Part shown: piece by piece, positions 1 through 5,269 of the stretch | Numbering within the stretch: position 1 is the stretch's first letter | Layout of the letters: every line of letters starts with the position of its first letter | Assembly (NCBI GenBank): GCA_050743625.1 | Contig: JBOGED010000575.1 | Coordinates: forward strand, 1 to 5,269 | DNA: 5,269 bases | Reading direction: 5' to 3' | Source: JBOGED01 sp050743625 | GTDB lineage: Bacteria > Actinomycetota > Nitriliruptoria > Euzebyales > Egibacteraceae | The notes under the pieces: model-generated | Told to the model about the DNA's origin: nothing | Seen by the model: only the letters and a program-made list of their open reading frames with translations | Databases searched by the model: none | Translations under genes and position numbers: made by a program

Positions 1-35
1 TCACCGTGAAGTAGCGCTCTTTGCGGGCCTTGTGG

Positions 36-71
36 CCTGCGGTTCCTCACGGATCCGTGAGGAACCGCAGG
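36..71 (-). terminator. Perfect 36-bp palindrome after pheT, probable U-less (possibly bidirectional) terminator
   Basis: The left arm CCTGCGGTTCCTCACGGA (36-53) is followed directly by its exact reverse complement (54-71), with symmetry centred between 53 and 54. As RNA it would fold into a stem of about 16 bp with a 4-nt GAUC loop. It begins 10 bases after the pheT stop, where an operon terminator is expected. Neither side has a U-tract: the minus-strand transcript continues CCACAAGG and the plus-strand one GATTCGTAC. It would therefore be a U-less hairpin of the kind often reported in high-GC actinobacteria, or a processing/stability stem. Being symmetric, it could also end a convergent gene from the left. 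Positions 1-35 contain plus-frame stops (TGA at 7-9, TAG at 12-14) but no gene I can identify. A protein-binding palindrome is the main alternative. Confidence 0.7.
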
Positions 72-81
72 GATTCGTACG

Positions 82-2505
82 TCAGCGGCGCAGGGTACCG
101 GCGACGCGGTCGGCGACGGCGCTGGCGACCGATTCGATGGCGGCCTGCTCGTCGGTGTCGGTGAGCTGGCGATCAGGGTCGTCCAAGGACAACGAGTACG
201 CGAGGCTCTTGCGGCCCTCGCCGAGCTGGGGGCCGCGGAAGACGTCGAACAGGCGGCAGGCGGTCAGATGCGGCCCGGCACCCTCGACCACCGCGACCTC
301 GACGGCGGAGGCGGGGACAGACTCGTCGACCAGCACCGCGACGTCGAAGCGCAGGCCAGGCAGCGGTGACGGGTGGGGCGCGCGAGCGGGTCGTATCCCG
401 CTGGCGCACAGGCGGTCCAGGCGGAGCTCGCCGGCCAGCGTCCTCGCCGGGAGCTCGTAGGCGGCGATCACCCGCGGATGCAGCTCGCCGATCACGCCCA
501 TGTCGTCGCCGTCAATCAGGACACGCGCCGCCCGGCCGGGGTGGTAGGGCATCTCCGTGGTAGGCACGGCCTCCAGGCGGTCGTGGCCTACCGCCTGACG
601 GGCGATCTCGACCGCGCCGAGCACGTCGAAGAAGTCGGCAGGGCGGCCCGGCCCGTCGAACCGGGTGAGCACGAACTCACCGCATGCGACAAGCCCGAGC
701 ATATGCGGCTCCGCCGGCAGCACGACCCCCGTGGGGCCACCATCCGCGCCGGGCTCGGCCTCGGTCGGCGGTAGGAACACCCGCCCGATCTCGAACAGCG
801 CGAGGTCACCTGCCTGGCGGCTCACGTTGCGAGCGGCCATCCGAAACAGGCCAGGAAGCAGCGTCGCGCGAAGGACCGACTCCTCCTTCGACAGCGGGTT
901 GACCAGCGCGACCGGGGACCGCCGCGCGTCCTCGACAGCGAGGCCAAGTCGCTCGATGTCCTCGCGCGCCAAGAACGGGAGCGCCAACGCCTCTGTCCAG
1001 CCGGCGCCAGCGAGGGCACGGCGGACGGCCCGCACGGCGTCATCCTCGGGGCTACGGCCACCGGCGCTACCGGAGGATGGCACGCGTGAAGGGATCTTGT
1101 CGTACCCGTAGATCCGAACAATCTCCTCGTACAGGTCGACCTCCTGGCGGAGATCCGGCCGGTACGCCGGCGGCATCACGCTGAGCGTGTCGTCGTCCGC
1201 CGGGCTGACGTCGCAGCCGATCGCCTCCAGCGCCTCGGCCTGGCCTCCCGCGTCGAGGTCGACGCCGAGGTAGCCACGGGCGCGGGCGGTGCGCAGCCGG
1301 ATCGACTCGGGCCGCGGTGGGTTGGGGTAGTGGTCGGCGCCGCCGGTCACCCTGCCGCCGGCCAACTCGGCGATGAGGTCCGCGCAGAGGCCGGCCGCCA
1401 ACGGCACGGTCTCGGGCGGGACGTTACGGACCCAGCGGTATGCGCCCTCGGTACTCATCCGGTGACGGCGGGCGGTCCGCAGCACCGTGCGTGGCGTGAA
1501 GTTCGCGACCTCTATCAACACGTCGGTCGTCGACGCGCTGATCTCGGTCGGCTCGCCGCCCATCACGCCGGCCAGACCGATCGGGCCATCGGCGTCGCAG
1601 ATGAGGAGGTCGTCCGGGTCGAGGGTGCGGTGCTCGCCGTCCAGAGTGAGGAGGGTCTCTCCCGGTCGCGCGGTGCGCACCTCGATCCGAGGCCCGGCAA
1701 GCCGCGCGAGGTCGTACGCGTGGGTCGGGTTCCCGGTCGCGAGCATCACGTAGTTGGTGATGTCGACGACATTCGAGACCGGCCGCATCCCCGCGGCCAA
1801 GAGCCGGCGCTGCGCGCGGGCCGGCGATGGGCCGATCGTGACTCCGCGGAGCACCCGCGCGTCGAAGCGCCGGCACCGCTCGGGGTCGAGGATCTCGACC
1901 GGTACGACCTCACCCCCGTTGGGGTTCGGGGACACCTCGGGGAGATGGAGCTGCGCACCGGTCAGTGCCGCGACGTCCCTGGCCACACCTATCATCGACA
2001 GCGCGTAGCCGCGGTCGGCGGTGATCTCCAGATCGAAGACAGGGTCGTCGAGGTCGAGCCACTCCGCCAGGTCAGCGCCGAGCGGCGCGTCACGGTCGAG
2101 GACCCAGATGCCGGCGTGATCGTCGCCAACGCCGAGCTCGCGGGGGCTGCAGAGCATCCCGTTCGACATGACGCCGCGAAGCTTGCGGCGAGTGATCTCG
2201 AACCCGCCGGGCAAGACCGCGCCGGGTAGCGCGGCAGGGACACGGTCGCCGACGGCATAGTTCGACGCGCCGCAGACGATCTGAAAGGTCTGCTCGCCGT
2301 CGAACGCCTCGACGAGCCAGAGGCGGTCCGCGCCGGGAACACGGTCGACCGATGCCACCTCGGCGACCTTCACACCCCGGGTACCGGCGGTCGGGTAGCG
2401 GATCTCCTCGACGTTCAAACCACCGATCGTGAGCACGTCGGCGAGGGCCTCAGCCGAAAGGCCAGGATCGACGTAGTCAGACAGCCAGGACAGCGGGACG
2501 AGCAC
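82..2505 (-). CDS. pheT: Phenylalanine--tRNA ligase beta subunit (PheT)
   Basis: This is the beta subunit of cytosolic phenylalanyl-tRNA synthetase. It pairs with PheS in an (alpha-beta)2 enzyme, binds tRNA-Phe and hydrolyses mischarged Tyr-tRNA-Phe. At 807 residues it has the full bacterial length. Visible domains in order: N-terminal MLVPLSWLSDYV; EMAP-II-like tRNA-binding domain about 40-148 (KLRGVMSNGMLCSPRELG at 108-125); B3/B4 editing domain about 210-385 (RPVSNVVDITNYVM, PTHAYD, GVMGG); B5 domain about 400-475 (PPAYRPDLRQEVD, IYGYDKIP); catalytic-like core about 490-700 (LVNPLSKEES, LFEIGRVF, GVIGELHPRV); anticodon-binding FDX-ACB domain about 708-806 (RLFDVFRG, GEGRKSLAYSL). The start is GTG (2505-2503), behind a good ribosome-binding site. 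The frame is closed upstream by a TGA at 2574-2572 with no other ATG, GTG or TTG in between. The stop is TGA. The one oddity is a divergent stretch near residues 351-363, described as a finding. Confidence 0.98.
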   Translation of the reverse strand: MLVPLSWLSDYVDPGLSAEALADVLTIGGLNVEEIRYPTAGTRGVKVAEVASVDRVPGADRLWLVEAFDGEQTFQIVCGASNYAVGDRVPAALPGAVLPGGFEITRRKLRGVMSNGMLCSPRELGVGDDHAGIWVLDRDAPLGADLAEWLDLDDPVFDLEITADRGYALSMIGVARDVAALTGAQLHLPEVSPNPNGGEVVPVEILDPERCRRFDARVLRGVTIGPSPARAQRRLLAAGMRPVSNVVDITNYVMLATGNPTHAYDLARLAGPRIEVRTARPGETLLTLDGEHRTLDPDDLLICDADGPIGLAGVMGGEPTEISASTTDVLIEVANFTPRTVLRTARRHRMSTEGAYRWVRNVPPETVPLAAGLCADLIAELAGGRVTGGADHYPNPPRPESIRLRTARARGYLGVDLDAGGQAEALEAIGCDVSPADDDTLSVMPPAYRPDLRQEVDLYEEIVRIYGYDKIPSRVPSSGSAGGRSPEDDAVRAVRRALAGAGWTEALALPFLAREDIERLGLAVEDARRSPVALVNPLSKEESVLRATLLPGLFRMAARNVSRQAGDLALFEIGRVFLPPTEAEPGADGGPTGVVLPAEPHMLGLVACGEFVLTRFDGPGRPADFFDVLGAVEIARQAVGHDRLEAVPTTEMPYHPGRAARVLIDGDDMGVIGELHPRVIAAYELPARTLAGELRLDRLCASGIRPARAPHPSPLPGLRFDVAVLVDESVPASAVEVAVVEGAGPHLTACRLFDVFRGPQLGEGRKSLAYSLSLDDPDRQLTDTDEQAAIESVASAVADRVAGTLRR

Positions 2506-2608
2506 GGCGATCCTTTCCTTTGGTTTTGCCGCGGTGAGGCCTCGAGGCGCACATCCGTCGGCGACCTCAATTCACGTCCCCACGCGATCCGTGCATCCAG
2601 ATTCCGGT
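2506..2608 (-). other. pheS-pheT intergenic gap, no clear signal
   Basis: These 103 bases separate the pheS stop (TAG) from the pheT start, although the two subunits are made in equal amounts and the other two junctions of the unit overlap. I looked for a sigma-70-type promoter reading toward pheT and found no -35/-10 pair with sensible spacing. A small palindrome GCCTCGAGGC (2539-2548) would form only a 3-bp RNA stem, too weak for a terminator. Except for the pheT ribosome-binding site the gap holds nothing I can name. Cotranscription of pheS and pheT through it is the simplest reading. Confidence 0.6.
2511..2520 (-). promoter_or_regulatory. pheT ribosome-binding site
   Basis: On the minus strand the sequence AAGGAAAGGA lies 5 bases before the GTG codon of pheT. 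It is a strong purine-rich Shine-Dalgarno match and fixes this GTG as the start. The presence of its own site fits independent initiation of pheT, since pheS ends more than 100 bases upstream. Confidence 0.8.
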
Positions 2609-3637
2609 CTAGAACGCGGAGAGGAAGCGCAGGTCACCCTCGACAAAGAGGCGGATGTCGGTCACGCCGTGACGGAGCATCGCCACGCGGTCCAAGCCCA
2701 TGCCGAAGGCGAACCCTTGGACCTTCTCGGGGTCGTAACCGCTGTTGCGCAGGACCTCGGGGTGCACCATGCCGGCCCCGAGCAGCTCCATCCAACGCCC
2801 GTTGTAAAACGCGTCCATCTCGGCGGACGGCTCCGTGAACGGGAAGTGGTGGGGGCGGAAGCGCAGCTTCGTCCGCTCACCCAACATCGCCTTCGCGAAC
2901 TCGGCGAGCGTGCCGCGCAGGTCGGCCATCGACAGTCCCTCGTCGATCGCGAGGCCCTCGATCTGGTGGAACGCCGGGAGGTGGGTCGCATCCGGCGTGT
3001 CCTGGCGGTAGACCCGCCCGGCGGAGACGATGTACAGCGGCGGCGGCTGGGCCAGCATCGTACGGATCTGGACGGGCGACGTCTCAGTGCGCAGCAGGAT
3101 CCCTGTCGTGCCGTCCTGACGCACTGGTGTGTCCGCGGACAGCGGCCTTACATAGATGGTGTCCCGCAGCTGTCGCGCCGGGTGGTCCATCGGGGTGTTC
3201 AGCGCGTCGAAGTTGTACCAGTCGCTTTCGACCTCCGGACCGTTGACCAGCCGGTATCCGAGCCCGACGAAGACGTCGATGAGCGCGTCCATGGTTTCAC
3301 GCAACGGGTGAAGGCTTCCCCGCCGTGGCGTCCTCGGCGGCAACGTGACGTCCATCGCCTCTCGGGCGAGGACGACATGGTCGCGCTCGACCTCCAGCTC
3401 GGCCCGGCGGCGGGCGAGCGCCTCGGACACCTCGGTACGCACGGCGTTCAGTCGCTGCCCGACCTCACGGCGCTGCTCCAATGGCAACGAGCCGAGGGAA
3501 CGCTGCGCCAGCGTGAGCGTTCCTCGCCGGCCGACGAGCTCGCTCTCGGCCTCGGCGAGGTCGCCGAGCGAAGATGCCCGCACGATGGCGGGAAGCGCCT
3601 CGGCGAGGAGGTGATCAATGTCTAGAGGGGCGTTCAT
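2609..3637 (-). CDS. pheS: Phenylalanine--tRNA ligase alpha subunit (PheS)
   Basis: This is the catalytic subunit of phenylalanyl-tRNA synthetase, a class II enzyme that activates phenylalanine with ATP and charges tRNA-Phe. Its 342 residues match the usual length. Residues 1-95 form the charged helical N-terminal arm, predicted coiled coil, that contacts tRNA. The catalytic domain follows: motif 1 region ALIDVFVGLGYRLVNGPEVE (118-137), HPARQLRDT (152-160), LLRTETSPVQIRTM (181-194), motif 2 GRVYRQDTPDATHLPAFHQ (207-225), FRPHHFPFTEPSAEMD (260-275), and motif 3 GFAFGMGLDRVAML (308-321) with Arg317. It ends in the typical DLRFLSAF. Ala310 in GFAFG aligns with E. coli PheS Ala294, the residue that limits the phenylalanine pocket, so ordinary specificity is expected. 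The ATG overlaps the TGA of the upstream kinase gene (ATGA, 3637-3634), indicating translational coupling. No leader-peptide attenuator of the E. coli pheM type can lie directly upstream, because that DNA is coding. Confidence 0.98.
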   Translation of the reverse strand: MNAPLDIDHLLAEALPAIVRASSLGDLAEAESELVGRRGTLTLAQRSLGSLPLEQRREVGQRLNAVRTEVSEALARRRAELEVERDHVVLAREAMDVTLPPRTPRRGSLHPLRETMDALIDVFVGLGYRLVNGPEVESDWYNFDALNTPMDHPARQLRDTIYVRPLSADTPVRQDGTTGILLRTETSPVQIRTMLAQPPPLYIVSAGRVYRQDTPDATHLPAFHQIEGLAIDEGLSMADLRGTLAEFAKAMLGERTKLRFRPHHFPFTEPSAEMDAFYNGRWMELLGAGMVHPEVLRNSGYDPEKVQGFAFGMGLDRVAMLRHGVTDIRLFVEGDLRFLSAF

Positions 3638-4758
3638 TTCCTGCTCCGCAGGGCGTCGAAGTCGATGCCGGCCAGCTCCAGGCCGCCGCGAGGAAGCGTG
3701 AAGTGGAAACGCGACCCTTCGCCATGCTCGCTTTGCGCCCAGATACGGCCGCCGTGGGCCTCCACAAGGCCCTTGGTGATGTAGAGGCCCAGCCCGGTGC
3801 CAGTACGGCGCTCGCCAGGGCGGCGGAAGAACCGGGTAAAGATGTGGACGAGATGCGACGGCAGGATCCCCGCGCCCTGGTCCGCGACCGTGAACTGCAC
3901 GGACTCGTCATGCACCTTCGCGCTGACCGTGACCTGTCCCTCGCCGTACTTCATCGCGTTCTCAATCAGGTTCGTAAGGATCTGCTCGACCTTGTCGGGA
4001 TCGGCATACAGCTGTGGCACGTCGCCGTTGAAGTCGACACACAACCGCTCGGGCTGATCGGTATGGGCGGCCATCCGGTCAGTCACGCGCTCTGCGATAT
4101 GTCCCACGTCGACCATCCGGCGCCGTAGCTGGAGCCGGCCGGCGTCGATGCGGCTGACGTCGAGGAGCTCGCCGAGTAGGCGTGTCACGCGATCGGCGTC
4201 CTCGTTCACGGTAGCGAGCATCTGCTGCTTCTGCTCGTCGTTGAAATGATCCCACTTCGCGAGCAGGGTTTTCGTGAAGCCTTTGACGCTCGTGAGGGGA
4301 GACCGGAGCTCGTGGCTGACGGTCGAGACCAGCTCGCTGCGCCGCGCGTCAAGGCGCTGGCGGCGCTCCGCGCGACGGAGCGACAGTACGAGCTGCGCGG
4401 TCCGGCCGTCGGATCCCGTTACCCGCGCGGCGGTCAGGGTCACGGGCCGCTGACGGCCCCCGGAAACCTGTAACCGCAGGTCGTGCTCAGGGATCCGCGG
4501 CAAGAGCCGCGGGTCGGCCTCCAGCGGCCGGGCGCCACTCCACCAATCGGTGCCGGCCTCGTCGACCAGCGGCAGCGCGTGCGCGGCCCAACGACCGACG
4601 AGGCGCTCGCTGGGCACGCCGAGCAGCCGAGCCGCGAGCCGGTTGGCGTAGATGACCCGCCCGTCCCGGCCGACGACGACGGTCGGGTCCGGCAACAGGT
4701 CGAGGGCCGCGAGGTTGGCGGCCGGTACGACTCGGGGGACCGGCATCGCCCCCATCAT
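3634..4758 (-). CDS. Soluble PAS-domain sensor histidine kinase, orphan in this window
   Basis: This is a complete transmitter kinase of 374 residues. Residues about 14-130 form a PAS-like sensor (LLPDPTVVVGRDGRVIYANR at 21-40, then LLGVPSERLVG). Residues 139-208 form the HisKA dimerisation domain with the phospho-acceptor His149 in SHELRSPLTSVKGF. Residues about 245-357 form the HATPase domain: N box NLIENAMKY (Asn263, Asn267), G1 box DQGAGI (293-298), F box IFTRFFR, and G2 box GTGLGLYI (320-327). All residues needed for ATP binding and autophosphorylation are present. I see no signal peptide and no membrane segment, so it should sense a cytosolic cue; the ligand is unknown. Its start overlaps the methyltransferase stop and its stop overlaps the pheS start, each by 4 bases. 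Met2 and Met5 are possible alternative starts; Met1 has the best-spaced ribosome-binding site. No response regulator is visible. From memory, Streptomyces has a similar kinase gene next to pheS. Confidence 0.95.
   Translation of the reverse strand: MMGAMPVPRVVPAANLAALDLLPDPTVVVGRDGRVIYANRLAARLLGVPSERLVGRWAAHALPLVDEAGTDWWSGARPLEADPRLLPRIPEHDLRLQVSGGRQRPVTLTAARVTGSDGRTAQLVLSLRRAERRQRLDARRSELVSTVSHELRSPLTSVKGFTKTLLAKWDHFNDEQKQQMLATVNEDADRVTRLLGELLDVSRIDAGRLQLRRRMVDVGHIAERVTDRMAAHTDQPERLCVDFNGDVPQLYADPDKVEQILTNLIENAMKYGEGQVTVSAKVHDESVQFTVADQGAGILPSHLVHIFTRFFRRPGERRTGTGLGLYITKGLVEAHGGRIWAQSEHGEGSRFHFTLPRGGLELAGIDFDALRSRK
3644..3647 (-). promoter_or_regulatory. pheS ribosome-binding site inside the kinase gene
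   Basis: On the minus strand GGAG lies 6 bases before the pheS ATG (GGAGCAGGAAATG), within the last codons of the kinase gene. Together with the 4-base stop/start overlap it supports the ATG at 3637-3635 as the true start and predicts reinitiation by ribosomes finishing the kinase. Confidence 0.75.
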
Positions 4759-5269
4759 GAACCACTCTCCGCGAGAGGGCCCGCAGCGGGAGCTGCGGAT
4801 GTGGGGCCCGCAGCAGGAGCTGCGGATCTGGGGCTGGACGCTGTCGACGCGTCCGGGCCCAAACCGACGTCCTCGCTGCCAGGGTGGGCGCGCTGCCGTG
4901 CGGCCTCGTAGACGAGCACCGCGACCGTCGTCGCGAGGTTGAGCGACTCAGCGGCGCGCCCCTCTCGCGGCTGAATCGGCACCCGTACCACGGCGTCACA
5001 GGCGGACAACACCTCAGCGGAAAGCCCGTGCGTCTCGTTACCGAACACCAGCGCGGTCGGCGCGCGCAGGTCCATATCCGTGTACACGTCCTGCGCGTGG
5101 GCATCCGTTGCCACTAGGTGTAACTGGTGCTGGCGGCAGGCCAGCAGCACATCCTCAACGCTCGGGCCGCTGAGCACCGGGATGTGAAACAAGGACCCCG
5201 CGGAGGCTCGCACGGCCTTGGGGTTCCACGGGTCGACGCTGCCGGCGGTGAGCACAACGGCGTCCACGC
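4755..5269 (-). CDS. TrmH/SpoU-family RNA 2'-O-ribose methyltransferase, 5' end cut by window edge
   Basis: This is the C-terminal part of a SPOUT-class enzyme that transfers methyl from S-adenosylmethionine to a ribose 2'-OH in rRNA or tRNA. The frame is open to the right edge, so the true start and the N-terminal substrate-binding part, with the first SpoU motif, lie outside. Visible in the 170 residues counted from the first GTG (5267-5265): GSVDPWNPKAVRASAGSLF (9-27); motif 2 region ALVFGNETHGLS (72-83); and motif 3 region VRVPIQPREGRAAESLNLAT (94-113) followed by VAVLVYEAARQR. These form the trefoil-knot cofactor site and the dimer face. Residues about 128-170 are an Ala/Pro/Ser/Gly-rich, probably disordered tail containing a duplicated 9-residue repeat. 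The stop overlaps the kinase start. The target RNA (TsnR-, RlmB- or TrmH-like) cannot be decided from this half; a place downstream of rplT is the usual actinobacterial context but is not visible here. Confidence 0.92.
   Translation of the reverse strand, partial: VDAVVLTAGSVDPWNPKAVRASAGSLFHIPVLSGPSVEDVLLACRQHQLHLVATDAHAQDVYTDMDLRAPTALVFGNETHGLSAEVLSACDAVVRVPIQPREGRAAESLNLATTVAVLVYEAARQRAHPGSEDVGLGPDASTASSPRSAAPAAGPTSAAPAAGPLAESGS
4765..4770 (-). promoter_or_regulatory. Histidine-kinase ribosome-binding site, partly masked by a hairpin
   Basis: On the minus strand GGAGAG (4770-4765) lies 6 bases before the kinase ATG, inside the end of the methyltransferase gene. Its last five bases, GAGAG, are complementary to CTCTC (4777-4773) just upstream, giving a 5-bp stem with a 3-nt GCG loop in the mRNA. 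This could limit free initiation and favour starts by ribosomes arriving from the methyltransferase, whose stop codon overlaps the kinase start. The site is clear; the masking role is inference. Confidence 0.7.
4777..4830. repeat. 27-bp tandem duplication (two copies) in the methyltransferase tail
   Basis: Copies at 4777-4803 and 4804-4830 match at 25 of 27 positions (differences at unit positions 12 and 25). The unit is nine codons long and stays in frame, encoding SAAPAAGPT then SAAPAAGPL at the end of the methyltransferase. Each copy contains an inverted repeat CCGCAGC/GCTGCGG with a 4-nt loop (4781-4798 and 4808-4825), so the mRNA could form two identical 7-bp hairpins just upstream of the kinase ribosome-binding site. 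The next 27 bases (4831-4857) match only about by half and I do not count them as a third copy. Confidence 0.85.

Noticed and set aside
1..35. End of a neighbouring gene left of the palindrome
   Set aside because: Stops occur in two plus frames, but 35 bases give no codon pattern or motif to support a gene on either strand.
1330..2229. Open frame on the plus strand (about 299 codons) opposite pheT
   Set aside because: It is antisense to the conserved PheT editing and tRNA-binding domains and shows no motif. Long antisense frames are routine in high-GC DNA.
2539..2548. Palindrome GCCTCGAGGC in the pheS-pheT gap as a terminator
   Set aside because: As RNA it allows only a 3-bp stem with a 4-nt loop and no U-tract follows; flanking bases do not extend the pairing.
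3319..3340. Inverted repeat CCGCCG...CGGCGG as a regulatory hairpin
   Set aside because: It lies inside pheS and encodes an ordinary Pro/Arg-rich linker; short GC inverted repeats like this are expected by chance at this base composition.
2534..3625. Long open frame on the plus strand (about 363 codons) opposite pheS
   Set aside because: It lies almost wholly antisense to pheS, whose motifs are unmistakable. Its translation is rich in Arg, Val and His with no recognisable domain, as expected for a GC-rich shadow frame.
4831..4857. Third copy of the 27-bp repeat
   Set aside because: Only about 13 of 27 positions match, which is not above expectation for GC-rich sequence.
4487..5104. Second minus-strand frame crossing the methyltransferase-kinase junction
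   Set aside because: It is an Arg/Pro-rich alternate frame of two well-supported genes, with no domain of its own.

Overview
This is a GC-rich bacterial window in which every convincing gene lies on the minus strand. The genes read from the right edge to the left: a TrmH/SpoU-family RNA 2'-O-methyltransferase (cut by the right edge), a soluble PAS-type sensor histidine kinase, pheS and pheT. The strong G/C bias at third codon positions, the GTG start of pheT and this gene order point to a high-GC Actinomycetota genome. From memory, a similar order (rplT, RNA methyltransferase, sensor kinase, pheS, pheT) occurs in Streptomyces and relatives. I cannot place the organism more finely.

Layout, right to left. 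5269-4755 holds the methyltransferase C-terminal catalytic half, ending in an Ala/Pro/Ser tail built partly from a 27-bp tandem duplication. 4758-3634 holds the histidine kinase, whose start overlaps the methyltransferase stop by 4 bases (ATGA). 3637-2609 holds pheS, whose start overlaps the kinase stop by another ATGA. A 103-bp gap follows (2608-2506), with no promoter or terminator that I can support. 2505-82 holds pheT. Ten bases after its stop is a perfect 36-bp palindrome (71-36), probably the transcript end. Positions 1-35 hold no identifiable gene.

Functionally this is a translation-apparatus transcription unit. PheS and PheT form the (alpha-beta)2 phenylalanyl-tRNA synthetase, and the methyltransferase probably modifies rRNA or tRNA. 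The unusual member is the cytosolic sensor kinase, translationally coupled on both sides to translation genes and with no response regulator in view.

The most interesting points are four. (1) The kinase sits inside a translation operon. (2) The methyltransferase/kinase junction carries three successive small mRNA hairpins, one of which masks most of the kinase ribosome-binding site. (3) The PheT editing domain has an atypical sequence at a normally conserved motif. (4) The palindrome after pheT is long, perfect and has no U-tract. Most of the window is otherwise ordinary, and I did not find a clear new defence or mobile system.
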